From: Peterkaempfera griseoplana
Lineage (GTDB): Bacteria > Actinomycetota > Actinomycetes > Streptomycetales > Streptomycetaceae
NCBI RefSeq assembly: GCF_001418575.1
Contig: NZ_LIQR01000047.1
Location: forward strand, 1-64,000
Reading direction: 5' to 3'
DNA: 64,000 nt
Position numbers and translations under genes: made by a program. Below, in pieces: positions 27,112 through 35,985 of this stretch. Each line of letters opens with the position of its first letter. The stretch's first letter is position 1. Under the pieces are notes generated by a model that was not told the DNA's origin, ran no database searches, and saw only the letters and a list, made by a program, of their open reading frames with translations.

Positions 27112-27558
27112 ATGAGTGATGTCAAGGGCGCGGCCGATCTCCGCGCCACCGTCGTGTTCAACCTGGGCACCCTCGGCGCCCTCGCCGCCGACCGCTTCGC
27201 CGCACGGGTCGAGGCGCTCGGCCTCAAGCCCAAGCACGCGGGCCTGCTCGCCGCGCTGGACGCGGGCCAGGCGGCGTCCCAGCAGGAGCTGGCCCGACGG
27301 CTCGGCGTCGCGCCGAGCCTGATCGTCGCCCTGGCAGACCAGCTCCAGGGCCTGGGCGCGCTGGAGCGGGTCCGCGACCCGGAGGACCGGCGGCGGCAGG
27401 TGCTCGGCCTCACCGCGGAGGGCCGTCGGCTCCTCTCCGCCTGCGTCGCCGCCGCCCAGGCCGCGGACGAGGAGCTGACCTCGGGGCTCGGCGACACTCA
27501 GCGCGCTGCGCTCGCGCGCGGGCTTCGCCTCCTCGGCGAGCAGCACCGGCCTGCCTAG
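27112..27558 (+). CDS. MarR family transcriptional regulator
   Basis: A 148-residue winged-helix regulator. The recognition region reads ASQQELARRLGVAPSLIVAL and the wing is RVRDPEDRRRQVLGLTAEGR, the MarR signature. Flanking helices form the dimer domain. ATG 27112 lies 20 bp after a perfect operator palindrome, consistent with autorepression and control of the divergent membrane-protein operon. The ligand is unknown. Confidence 0.92.
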   Translation: MSDVKGAADLRATVVFNLGTLGALAADRFAARVEALGLKPKHAGLLAALDAGQAASQQELARRLGVAPSLIVALADQLQGLGALERVRDPEDRRRQVLGLTAEGRRLLSACVAAAQAADEELTSGLGDTQRAALARGLRLLGEQHRPA

Positions 27559-27599
27559 TGCCGGGGCTGGAAAGGCTCACCGTGTCGCGGCGCCCGGCT

Positions 27600-27791
27600 C
27601 TAGCTCGTCCAAGGCAGGCGGATCGCTTCGATCTCAAGGTCTGCGAGCAGCGCCTCGATGAGCGGGCGGGAGCCGCAGACCTTGGTGCCCCAGAGGTCGT
27701 AGTCAGTGCTGACATCAACGACGGCAGACGGCAGGGGCCGAGGCCCGACATCACCAGAGCGTTCGCTACGGTCGAAGCAGGCGTCTCGCAC
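27600..27791 (-). other. short coding-like fragment, unrecognised
   Basis: A 63-residue frame whose C-terminal half looks protein-like (STDYDLWGTKVCGSRPLIEA, LLADLEIEAIRLPWTS). The N-terminal half does not. It may be the 3' end of a decayed gene next to the transposase remnant. No function assigned. Confidence 0.25.
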
Positions 27792-27895
27792 GTCGTGTTG
27801 ACCGTGGCTCGAACTTGTCTGCGATCTGGACAGCGTGCCGTGGCGTCGGGTGGCTGTTCTTGCGGCCTCGGCCGATCACGGTCTTGCACGCTCCG

Positions 27896-28138
27896 CTACG
27901 CGAACTGCCCGTCGCTCAGCCGCGGCAGCGAGGCGGGACCGCTTGAGCCCAAAGCCCCCGTTCCACCTTCGGCCCAGGACCGGCGCCAGCGTTGCACGGA
28001 CCGGACACTCACCCGCAGCTCTCTGAAGATCACTGTGCTCGCCTCACCGCGCTCGAACCGCTCGGCCGCCTCCAGCCGTAACCGTTCCCGGAACTCCCGG
28101 CGCTCAGCGGTCAGCCCGCCCCCTTGTGGATACCGCAT
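27896..28138 (-). pseudogene. IS630-type transposase, N-terminal fragment
   Basis: The frame reads MRYPQGGGLTAERREFRERL and continues with FERGEASTVIFRELRVSVRS, VQRWRRSWAEGG and GPASLPRLSDGQFA. This is the helix-turn-helix N-terminus of IS630-family transposases common in Streptomyces. A stop follows at once; a few residues (KTVIGR) may survive beyond in another frame. The catalytic DDE domain is missing. Confidence 0.75.
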
Positions 28139-28330
28139 CCAACGGTGGTACCGCGGAAAGCAGGCCGCGGTCAGCCCGTTACGACATCATGAGTGCAACC
28201 TCAGTAGGTGGCCCTGGGACTGGGTGGGCGGTTGATGGTGGCCCTGGGTGGCTTGCACGGGGTCTGGTGCGCCCGTGGCAGCAGCCCGCGGGCTTCCAAC
28301 ATCCGGGGCCTATCGCGGCGGGCGGCGTGT

Positions 28331-30586
28331 TCATCCGACGGAGAGGGAGTCCAGGAGGCTTTGTGCGGTCTTCAGGTTGTTGCTGTCTGCCGCGTCGCCA
28401 AAGGCGAGGGCTTGGCGGAGGCAGGAGCGGGCCTCTTGGGGCTCGCCCAGTTCGATCAGGACCTTGCCCAGTTCTGTGAGCGCTTCGGCCTCCACGTCGG
28501 GAATCCCGATCTGCTGCAGGAGGAGCAGGCCGCTGCGAAAGTGGTCGGCAGCCTCCTGCCACCGCCCGACAGCGGCGTGGTCGCGACCGAGCCCGCTGAT
28601 CGTCTTGGCGCGGTAGATGTCGGCGGCGGACCCGCTCACCGGGCAGTCGGGCGCGTCCAGGAAGGCGATGATGCGCTCGTGCTGAGCCAGGGCTTCCTCA
28701 ACGCGGCCGAGGTCGCGCAGGCATACCCTGTGGACGATCATGGCTTGGAGCCAGCCGTCGTGATCACCGGCGGATTCGAACAGGTCGACGGCGGCGCGGG
28801 CCTTGTCGAAGCCTTCCTGCATCTCGCCGAGCCGGCCGTGTGGCCATGCCGCGTAGAACAGTGCCCAGGCCTGCTGAGCGACGTCCTGGGCGCGGCGGGC
28901 GCACTCCAACGCCTCGTCGGCCCGTTCGACGGCCTCCCGGTATCGGTGCTCGAAAGCCAGCACACCGGAGTACTGGTTGAGGTGGAAGGCCTGCAGGCGG
29001 AGGTCGTCGAGCGCGGCAGCGGCTTGGCTTGAGAGGCGGTAGATCTCGCTCCAGTGCCCCCAGTGGATACACAGGCCGCAGAACCATTCCATGGCCTGAG
29101 CAGTCTCCGTCACCCGGGTGTGCTCACCGCAAGCGGCGGCGCTGCGCAGCGCGGCGTACCAGGCGGGGGATTCGCTCTCGAGCCAGGTGCGGGCCTGGTC
29201 GGCGTTGTCCAGGGGTACCAGGCTGTGCCAGCCGGACGGTGGTGCGCCGTGGTCGGGGCCGAACCAGCGGCCGGCGACGGTGGCGGTGTCCAGCAGCCAG
29301 GTCCGCAGCCGGCCCTCGGCCGCTTTCCGCTCGCCGGGCTCCTCCTCCTTCGACAGCCGGTCGCGGGCGAACAGCCGCAGCAGGTCGTGCAGTTGGTAGC
29401 GGCCGGTGTAGGTGGCCTGCAGCAGCCCGGTCTCCACCAGTTCCTCCAGCACGTCCTCGGCGTCGAAGACGTCGGTGGTGGTCATGGCGGCGCCGTAGGC
29501 GGCAGTGAAGTCGGGCCCGGGGATCAGGCTCAGCAGCCGTAGCATCCGGGCTGCCTGATCGGTCAGCTGCCGGTAGGACAGCTCGAACGCCGCCTCTACC
29601 CGCACGTCCCCGGCACTGAGCGCGCGGAGTCTGCGTTCCTCGTCGGCAAGGCGGCGGACCAGGCGGTCGACGCTCCACCCCGACCGGACGGTGAGCCAGT
29701 TCGCTGCCACACGCAGTGCCAGGGGCAGGCATCCGCACAGCTCCGCCACCCGCGCGACGGCCTCGGCTTCCGTATCGGCCCGCTCCTCGCCGAGGATCCG
29801 GCGCAGCAGCTCCACCGCTTCCGACTGCGCCATCTGCGACAGCATCAGCCGGTCGACGTTCTCCAGCCCCGCCAGGGGCCGGCGGCTGGTGATCAGCACC
29901 ATGCTGCGCCCGCCGGCGGGCAGCAGCGCACGGACCTGGCCCTCGTCGCGGGCGTTGTCCAGGACCACCAGGCACCGCCGCTCACCCAGCAGCGCCCGCA
30001 GCAGCCCCGCGTGCCCCCGCGGGTCTTCTTGCGCCAGCTGCCGGTCCGATACCCCGAGGGCATTGAGCAGCTTCAGCAGCGCCTCGGCCGGGTCGACGGG
30101 GCCGTCGACGCCGTGGAGGTCCACCACGAAGCATCCGTCGGGGAACTCCTCAGTCAGATCTGCCGCCGCCTTCAGCGCCAACGTCGTCTTCCCGCACCCC
30201 GGGGGACCCGAGACGACCACCACCGACGCCCTCGCGTCGGTGCTGGTTCGTTCCGCGGCCTCCCGCAGCCGCGCCAGCTCCAGACCGCGGCCCGTGAAGT
30301 CCCCCACGGAGCGCGGCGGCACCGCTGTCCCCGCCCCCGGCGCCGCACGCGTCGGCCGGCCGGCCCGAGCAGAGGCCAGCAGCGCCTCCCGCTCCCCGTC
30401 CGCCAGTCCCAACCCGTCCGCGAGCGCCGCCACTGTGCGCCGCTGCGGAACCCGGCTGCGCCCGCGTTCCATGTCGCCGATCGCTCGGACGCTCACGCCC
30501 GATGCCTCGGCCAGCCCCTCGATGGTCAGACGGCTGCGCTGCCGCAGACCGCGCAGGACGACACCGAAGGGCTGCTTTTCGAACAC
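28331..30586 (-). CDS. XRE-NB-ARC-TPR transcriptional regulator (AfsR-like)
   Basis: A multidomain STAND-type regulator of about 751 residues. An XRE helix-turn-helix (FGVVLRGLRQRSRLTIEGLA, ASGVSVRAIGDMERG) leads into an NB-ARC NTPase with P-loop SGPPGCGKTTLAL and Walker B LVVLDNARDE, then LITSRRPLAGL. From about residue 430 it is helical TPR-like repeat to the end. Such proteins use NTP hydrolysis to switch DNA binding, often in secondary metabolism or differentiation. Start is GTG 30586, behind GAAGAGAGAG; a GTG at 30640 is also open. No obvious target gene adjoins it. Confidence 0.87.
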   Translation of the reverse strand: MFEKQPFGVVLRGLRQRSRLTIEGLAEASGVSVRAIGDMERGRSRVPQRRTVAALADGLGLADGEREALLASARAGRPTRAAPGAGTAVPPRSVGDFTGRGLELARLREAAERTSTDARASVVVVSGPPGCGKTTLALKAAADLTEEFPDGCFVVDLHGVDGPVDPAEALLKLLNALGVSDRQLAQEDPRGHAGLLRALLGERRCLVVLDNARDEGQVRALLPAGGRSMVLITSRRPLAGLENVDRLMLSQMAQSEAVELLRRILGEERADTEAEAVARVAELCGCLPLALRVAANWLTVRSGWSVDRLVRRLADEERRLRALSAGDVRVEAAFELSYRQLTDQAARMLRLLSLIPGPDFTAAYGAAMTTTDVFDAEDVLEELVETGLLQATYTGRYQLHDLLRLFARDRLSKEEEPGERKAAEGRLRTWLLDTATVAGRWFGPDHGAPPSGWHSLVPLDNADQARTWLESESPAWYAALRSAAACGEHTRVTETAQAMEWFCGLCIHWGHWSEIYRLSSQAAAALDDLRLQAFHLNQYSGVLAFEHRYREAVERADEALECARRAQDVAQQAWALFYAAWPHGRLGEMQEGFDKARAAVDLFESAGDHDGWLQAMIVHRVCLRDLGRVEEALAQHERIIAFLDAPDCPVSGSAADIYRAKTISGLGRDHAAVGRWQEAADHFRSGLLLLQQIGIPDVEAEALTELGKVLIELGEPQEARSCLRQALAFGDAADSNNLKTAQSLLDSLSVG

Positions 30587-30829
30587 GCCATCTCTCTCTT
30601 CTGGACCGCCGCAAGAGTACGGCGTAGCCTGCCCAGGCACCGCCCACGGGGCAGTGGCAACCGCCCCGGAACGCCCGGACCCCCTCCGGAGGTGAGGGAA
30701 GACATGCCTGGCTGCCTGCCGCCACCGGCTCCACAGGTAGCACGTGTGTGCGACTTCCCTAGGGGCTGGTTCTTAGAATGTGGCCAGGCCGGAGGGTGGG
30801 TTCTCAGGCCGGGGTGCCAGCTTCCGGGA

Positions 30830-30991
30830 AGAGTGGGAGCCAAGACCCACCACGACCGCAGACGGGAAGCCGGAGACTGGCGCGCGGCAGCGCGAGGAAA
30901 CCTGTTCCACAAGATGATCGGTCGACTGCACCACTGCCTCTGGTTTGGGGTGTGGGCGGGCCGGCTCCGGCGGAGGGGGCTGGTCGTATGA
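30830..30991 (+). pseudogene. IS110-type transposase, C-terminal fragment
   Basis: The frame reads RVGAKTHHDRRREAGDWRAA, then RGNLFHKMIGRLHHCLWFG and a stop. R-N-L-F-x-K-M-x-G-x-L-x-H-C-L is the characteristic C-terminal end of IS110 (DEDD) transposases. The rest is gone. It lies directly upstream of the lipoprotein gene, so that gene's promoter lies in or just after it. Confidence 0.65.
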
Positions 30992-31050
30992 ATCCTCTGC
31001 TGCCTTACAGTGAGCGGCCTCGATCAGCGTTACGCCAGGGAAGGCCTCTC

Positions 31051-31806
31051 ATGACCCGCACCGCCCGCCCGATACTCCGCACCGCCGCGCTCGCCTCCGG
31101 CGTCGCGCTCGGCGTCGCCGGCTGTACCAGCGGCGTCAGCCACGCGGACGGCACCTCGACGTCGACCCCCGCCGGCGCCTCGGCCCCCGTGTCGGCCGCG
31201 GCCGCCCAACCCGCGGCGCCGCTGACCTCGGCCCAGCTGAAGGGTGCGGCGCTGTCCGCCGCGGACATCCCGCCCGGTTTCACCGTGACCACCGCCACCG
31301 AGGACGAGGCGTTCTTCGCGAGCGCGGCGGACACCGCGAAGCCCGCCTCCTGCCAGCCGATCCAGGACATGGGCGCCGACGACGGCGCCATCAAGCCGAC
31401 GGCGACGGCCGACAACAGCTACCTGCAGCCCGCCAACGCGGCCGACCTGCTGTTCGGACGCATCGCCGCCTACCGGGCGGGCGACGCCGAGAAGGCCCTG
31501 GCCGACCTACGGACGGCTCTGAAGTCCTGCACCTCGTACCGGAGCACGTCCCCGTCCGACGGGACCGTGACTGCTGTGACGACCCACGTCCTGCCGGCTC
31601 CGTCCCTCGGCGACGGCGCGATCGCCTTCGACCTGACCGGTACCAGCAACGGCAAGATGGCGGCCATTCGGGTGACCGAGATCCGCGTCGGGTCGTCCCT
31701 GGTCCTCTTCGCCGGGGTCAGGGTGAGCGGCGCCGGAGCGGCCAACATTCCAACTCCGCTGATGGCCAAGCAGGTCGACGCGCTCAAGGCCGCCGTCTCA
31801 GACTGA
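31051..31806 (+). CDS. putative secreted lipoprotein
   Basis: A 251-residue protein with a lipobox leader (SGVALGVAGC, Cys about residue 24), so lipid-anchored outside the membrane. A low-complexity Ser/Thr/Ala/Pro linker (about 30-58) is followed by a compact domain. It contains AALSAADIPPGFTVTTATED, then CQPIQDMGADDGAIKPTA, and later FRTALKSC-like and GDGAIAFDLTGTSNGKM stretches. This looks like the DUF-type soluble lipoproteins of streptomycetes related to LpqN/LpqT or PknH-sensor folds. Function unknown. ATG 31051 follows AGGGAAGG. Confidence 0.8.
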   Translation: MTRTARPILRTAALASGVALGVAGCTSGVSHADGTSTSTPAGASAPVSAAAAQPAAPLTSAQLKGAALSAADIPPGFTVTTATEDEAFFASAADTAKPASCQPIQDMGADDGAIKPTATADNSYLQPANAADLLFGRIAAYRAGDAEKALADLRTALKSCTSYRSTSPSDGTVTAVTTHVLPAPSLGDGAIAFDLTGTSNGKMAAIRVTEIRVGSSLVLFAGVRVSGAGAANIPTPLMAKQVDALKAAVSD

Positions 31807-31848
31807 CGTGGCAGGCATCGGCAGGCACAGGGTGGCGCCGGCGCCCGG

Positions 31849-32286
31849 CTACCCGCTCACGTAGTAGCTGAACGCCCCTGTCGGGGCGGGGAGTTCGGGT
31901 CGCCAGGCGGAGAGGACCAGGGCGGACGGAAAGAACTGCGGCTGCGGCAGGGCGTCCAGCGGAAAACGCTCCCACCCGGCGTAGGAGTGCGGCTCGGTGA
32001 CGAGTGCGTCGGCGTCGGACGGCGGGGCCAGGACCGCGGCAGTGAGCCGGGGGCGGCCGAGCTCATGGTCCAGCATTACGGCGAGCACCCGGAACTTCTC
32101 GGCAGGCAGCCGGATCCCGGTCTCCTCCTCCAACTCGCGAGCGGCGGCCTGCTCGAAGGACTCGCCCGGCTGATCCACCTTCCCTCCCGGCAGACTCCAG
32201 GTCGGGCTCTCGCCGGCGGTGATCCGACGGCCGAGCAGCACCCGGCCGTCGCTGCTGGGCACGATCACCCCTGCGCCGATCAACAT
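31849..32286 (-). CDS. NUDIX hydrolase
   Basis: A 145-residue pyrophosphohydrolase. The Nudix box is complete: GGKVDQPGESFEQAAARELE followed by EETGI, matching Gx5Ex7REUxEExGU. The N-terminus MLIGAGVIVPSSDGRVLLGR is the usual first strand. The substrate is a nucleoside diphosphate derivative, not predictable further. ATG 32286 is chosen because GGAGG lies 6 bp upstream; the frame is open to 32328. It converges with the lipoprotein gene. Confidence 0.88.
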   Translation of the reverse strand: MLIGAGVIVPSSDGRVLLGRRITAGESPTWSLPGGKVDQPGESFEQAAARELEEETGIRLPAEKFRVLAVMLDHELGRPRLTAAVLAPPSDADALVTEPHSYAGWERFPLDALPQPQFFPSALVLSAWRPELPAPTGAFSYYVSG

Positions 32287-32446
32287 GCACAACCTCCGAT
32301 CGTGAGATGGCACAACCTGTTCAGCCACTCCCCCGGCAGCTCATGGTCCCGCTCCCCTCCCAGGGGCGGTCGCTTTGTGGGTCGCGGCGCGAGGCCGTGT
32401 GGCGGTGGAGGCGCGTCAACTCGCCTCACCGGGTTTCGTTGGTGGT

Positions 32447-33025
32447 TCACGGGGCCGGTGGGGTCCGCATGCCTTCGAGCAGCATGGCGAGGTAGCGGTG
32501 TGCGGCGGCGATGCGGTCGGCGGGGGCGCCTCCGTGGACGTTCACGGCGTGGGCGATGCCGCACATGAGCGGTACCAGGTCGCCGGCGGCGACGTCGGAA
32601 CGGACCGCCCCGGCGTCGCGGGCCCGGTCGAGGAGTGCGGTGCCGGTCGACGCGAGCGATGCCTTGAGCTCCGTGGTGCGCGGCAGGGCGTCCGAGGCCG
32701 CGGCGGCGACCGGGGCCAGGGCGGCGTCGGTCACCTGTGCTTCGACGACGCAGGACAGGAAACCCTCCAGCGCCCGCCTGGGGTCGGCGTCGGTCAGTGC
32801 CTGGTGGCCGTGGGCGGTCAGGGCTTCCAGGCAAGGGGTGGCGACGGTCTCCAGGAGTGCCTCGGGGGTGGCGAAGTGCCGGTAGACGGTGGCGACGCCT
32901 ACGCCTGCCCGGTGTGCGACGTCGTTGAGCTGCAGAGCGGTGCCCTGGTCGACCAGGTCGCGGGCGACGGCGACGATCCGGTCCCAGTTGCGGGCGGCGT
33001 CTCTGCGCAGCTGTGGCGTCGTCAT
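32447..33025 (-). CDS. TetR/AcrR family transcriptional regulator
   Basis: A 192-residue repressor. Its DNA-binding domain is DRIVAVARDLVDQGTALQLN, then VAHRAGVGVATVYRHFATPE, with a helical C-terminal domain (SACE_7040-like, VAAGDLVPLMCGIAHAVNVH). It is followed upstream on the same strand by an alpha/beta hydrolase and an SDR gene, which it may control. The CGGAT-N5-ATCCG repeats before the SDR gene are candidate binding sites. Confidence 0.88.
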   Translation of the reverse strand: MTTPQLRRDAARNWDRIVAVARDLVDQGTALQLNDVAHRAGVGVATVYRHFATPEALLETVATPCLEALTAHGHQALTDADPRRALEGFLSCVVEAQVTDAALAPVAAAASDALPRTTELKASLASTGTALLDRARDAGAVRSDVAAGDLVPLMCGIAHAVNVHGGAPADRIAAAHRYLAMLLEGMRTPPAP

Positions 33026-33144
33026 GGTTGGCAGTCCAGGTCGCTCGTCCGATGGCTGAGGTTCAGCTTTCGATCATATGCGTGCCGTCGCGAGAGGTGC
33101 TGTGTCCGGGGGTGGGCGGCCCCGGGTCCCGCCCACCCCGCACG

Positions 33145-33939
33145 TCAGGGCCGGTCGTGCTTGCCGCGGAGGAAGCCGGTGATGCTCTCAAGCCACTGGT
33201 TCGGCTGCTCCAGGAAGGGCAGGTGGCCGGTGGCGAGCTCGGTGGTCTGCGCGCCGGGGATGGCTGCGGCCAGCTCCTGCTGGAGGCCGGCCGGGATGAG
33301 GGCGTCGCCGGTGGTCACCACGACGAGGGTCGGGACGGTGATCGCGGCGAGGTCCGCGCGGACATCGGTGCGGCGGACCAGGTCGACCTGGGCGCCGGTG
33401 CCGGCCGGGAGGGCCGGGGCGGTCTGGTGGGCGGCCGCACGCACCTGGGCCGGGGAGAGGGAGTTCAGGAGCGGGGCGCTCAGGGCCAGGTAGGTCAGGT
33501 ACTGGGCGAGCAGGAGGTGCTGTCCGGACTCGTACAGCTGGTGCCAGATGGCGACGGTCAGGTCGGTGCGGGTGTCCAGGCGGGCGAAGGTCGCGCTGAG
33601 CACGAGTGCCGTGACACGCTCCGGGTGGCGGACGGCGGCGCGGATCGCGACCGGGCCGCCGAGCGAGTAGCCGCTGAGGGCGAACGTGTCGAGTCCTTCG
33701 GCGTCCGCCGCGGCGACCAGTTGGTCCGCCAGGTCGTCCAGCTCCAGGGCGGTGGGCGAAGTGGGAGACTGCCCGGAGCCCGGGTAGTCGACCCCGACGA
33801 CGGTGTGCTCGGCGGCGAGTTCTTCGATGATCGGCCCGTAGTTGGCCTCGACGCTGCCGCCGGCGCCGTGGGCGAGGAGGAGGCCGGGGCCGGAACCGCG
33901 GACGGTTCGGGCAAGGACGTTCGGGGCTGTGACGGACAT
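33145..33939 (-). CDS. alpha/beta-fold hydrolase
   Basis: A 264-residue cytosolic hydrolase. The oxyanion region is LLAHGAGGS, the nucleophile elbow is SGYSLGG (Ser near residue 92), the acid lies near VVTTGDALI and the catalytic His is in ATGHLPFLEQP. This is the classical alpha/beta hydrolase triad, without features that fix the substrate (ester, lactone or haloperoxidase-like). ATG 33939 follows GAGGAAA. It lies between a TetR and an SDR gene on the same strand. Confidence 0.87.
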   Translation of the reverse strand: MSVTAPNVLARTVRGSGPGLLLAHGAGGSVEANYGPIIEELAAEHTVVGVDYPGSGQSPTSPTALELDDLADQLVAAADAEGLDTFALSGYSLGGPVAIRAAVRHPERVTALVLSATFARLDTRTDLTVAIWHQLYESGQHLLLAQYLTYLALSAPLLNSLSPAQVRAAAHQTAPALPAGTGAQVDLVRRTDVRADLAAITVPTLVVVTTGDALIPAGLQQELAAAIPGAQTTELATGHLPFLEQPNQWLESITGFLRGKHDRP

Positions 33940-34062
33940 GGTCGGTTTCCTCACGTGACGAATCCTGCGGACGGATGTCGGTGGGCGGACGCGGCGGACT
34001 GCGTTTCGGGGACGTTCGCCGGCTGCGTGGCGAGCCGGTGAACCGGTCCCGGCTCCGGTCGG

Positions 34063-34080
34063 CGCCGGCGTTCGCCGGCG
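34063..34080 (-). terminator. short GC hairpin after SDR gene
   Basis: Two CGCCGGCG octamers (34063-34070 and 34073-34080) separated by TT lie 28 bp past the SDR stop on its strand. The loop is very small, so this is a weak terminator candidate. Confidence 0.3.
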
Positions 34081-34108
34081 GGTGATGGTCAGGCCCTGGC
34101 GGAGGCCG

Positions 34109-34987
34109 TCAGGGGGCATGGGCTTGGCTGAGCCGGTGCACGGCCTGGGCGAGGCGGTGGTCGGTCGCGGCACGGAACGGGGCGACCGGCCGGGCCTGGG
34201 GGCCGATGACGACGCCGGTCCGGCCGGTCAGCACCTCGTCGGTGGCGGCGACGATGGAGGGCCGGGCCGCCACGGAGGCCGGACCGGACGTAGAGCGCTC
34301 GAACCTGCGCCGGACGAGCGGCCACAACAGCCTCAGGGCAGGGGAAACGATCTTCGGGTCGGCCAGGGTTCCGTTGGTCATATCGGTCGCCGCGCCTCCG
34401 GGGTCGGCGGCGAAGACCGAGACGCCCGTGCCGTCCAGCCGAACGGCCAGGTCCAGGGTGTAGGCCAGATTGGCGAGCTTGGCGCGTCCGTACCAGTGGA
34501 ATCCGTAGTAGCCGCCGGACGGCTCGACGGCCTCGAACCCTCGCCTGGCGACTGCGACCGCACCCGAGGTCACGTTCACGATCCTGCTCGGCGCACCGGC
34601 CGTCAGCGTGGGCAGCAGCAGTTCCGTCAGCAGGTACGGCGAGAGGTGGTTGATGACGAACGACGCCTCGACGCCGCCCAGGTCCTGCCGCTGCGGGAAC
34701 ATCGCCCCGACGTTGTTGACCAGCACCGTGAGGGGTTCCCCGGAGGCGGCGTGGTCGGCGGCGATCGTCTCGGCGAGCGCTCGCACCTGGTCGAGCGAGG
34801 AGAGGTCGGCGGCCAGGAACCGGACGGGGTGTGCGGGGTTCGTCGCCCGGATCCGCTCGACCGCCCTGCTTCCCCGTTCGGCGTCCCGTCCCACCACGGT
34901 GACCGCGAAACCCGCGGCTGCCAGCCCCAGTGCCGTCTCCAGGCCGATGCCGCCCGTTCCGGCCGTGACCACGGCTGTCTTCGTCAT
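34109..34987 (-). CDS. SDR family oxidoreductase (retinol-dehydrogenase-like)
   Basis: A 292-residue NAD(P)-dependent reductase. The cofactor motif TAGTGGIGLETALGLA lies at residues 8-23, VGRDAERG marks the adenine-ribose site, VNNVGAMFP replaces NNAG, and the active site is WYGRAKLAN with Tyr and Lys present. The length and the GGAATDMT segment fit the long-chain/retinol-dehydrogenase-like branch. Two 20-bp repeats of a palindromic operator lie 24-84 bp upstream, so it is tightly regulated. Confidence 0.88.
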   Translation of the reverse strand: MTKTAVVTAGTGGIGLETALGLAAAGFAVTVVGRDAERGSRAVERIRATNPAHPVRFLAADLSSLDQVRALAETIAADHAASGEPLTVLVNNVGAMFPQRQDLGGVEASFVINHLSPYLLTELLLPTLTAGAPSRIVNVTSGAVAVARRGFEAVEPSGGYYGFHWYGRAKLANLAYTLDLAVRLDGTGVSVFAADPGGAATDMTNGTLADPKIVSPALRLLWPLVRRRFERSTSGPASVAARPSIVAATDEVLTGRTGVVIGPQARPVAPFRAATDHRLAQAVHRLSQAHAP

Positions 34988-35011
34988 GAGATCCTCCGCC
35001 AGACAGGCAAT

Positions 35012-35071
35012 CGGATGATGTATCCGCTTAGTCGAGACGATAGCACAGATGCGGATGACCTATCCGGTTAG
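35012..35071. promoter_or_regulatory. duplicated palindromic operator CGGAT-N5-ATCCG
   Basis: Two near-identical 20-bp units, at 35012-35031 and 35052-35071, start exactly 40 bp apart. Each contains CGGAT-N5-ATCCG (spacers GATGT and GACCT) followed by STTAG. They lie just upstream of the SDR start. The spacing of about four helical turns suggests two dimers on the same DNA face. Confidence 0.75.
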
Positions 35072-35414
35072 CTTGCCGCCCGACGGGGAGCGAGAGGCGG
35101 GGACAGGGTCACCCAACGCGGTCCGGATGCGGGCGGAGTAGGCAAAGCGATCTCGTTCACGGCGTCGCCCCGGCCTCGTCAAGTGCATGCTGAGGATCAA
35201 CGACTCGAGGTACTTGTGAGGCGCCGCTCGCGGAACCCGGTACGGAGCACGCGGGTGCGGCATGGGCCTGCCTCTCTGAGAAGCCAGCCGGCTTCGAGGT
35301 CACCATCGACGACTCCCCTACCCCCGGGGACCGTCTCGATGAACGCGCCAGGGCGAACCGGCACTTGGCGCCCCCACTCCGACACGACTGCCTGACTGAC
35401 ACGTGTCAGAGGGT

Positions 35415-35935
35415 GCGTGCTGAGCCACTCGCTCAGCGCAATATGCGCGGCAACAGTCAGCGCGGGCCGACTTTCCGGGCCTGGCGACGCGGGTCGCCGA
35501 GAGCGATGCCAACGACTGTCAGCGCCTCGGCGGGGCCGATGAACCAGCGTGCGCGGTCGGCGAGCGGTCTTTCGAGGTGGACATGCAAGCCACGATCTCC
35601 CACCCGACGGCGTAGGCCTGGTTCGAGCAGAGGTCCGTCGATGCCGAAGGTGCCGCGAGCCGGTAAAGCACCGTACGCCGTCGGGGTGCCGCCGCGGTGT
35701 GTCCTCGGTGTGCCCGGTCAGGACAAGAGGCGCGTCGCCGATCTCGGTGCGCCCAAGGGCGTGACGCCTACGCCGGGCCCCGTCCTGAGGGTCGGGTAGC
35801 CGTCCTCGTCGCTGCGCCCATGGAGCCACCGAGGACGACGACGAGGTCAGCGTCGGGCAGCGGCCGGGGGCCGATCCGGTCGATGCCGACGTCGAGGTAG
35901 CACGCACCTTGCGCTTGCGGTCCCACCCGAGCGGC
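35415..35935 (-). pseudogene. decayed class I glutamine amidotransferase (GuaA-like domain)
   Basis: Pieces in several minus-strand frames follow the order of GMP-synthase-like amidotransferases. First YLDVGIDRIGPRPLPDADLV then VVLGGSMGA; next LVLTGHTED; then SNQAYAVGWEIV; then HVHLERPLADRARWFIGP and finally ALTVAAHIALSEWL. The catalytic GxCxG block is not found. At least three frameshifts make this a dead gene. Confidence 0.5.
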
Positions 35936-35985
35936 TCAAGCAGTCCGAGATCCCGAAGGCAGCTGACGCAAGGCGAGGACGATGC

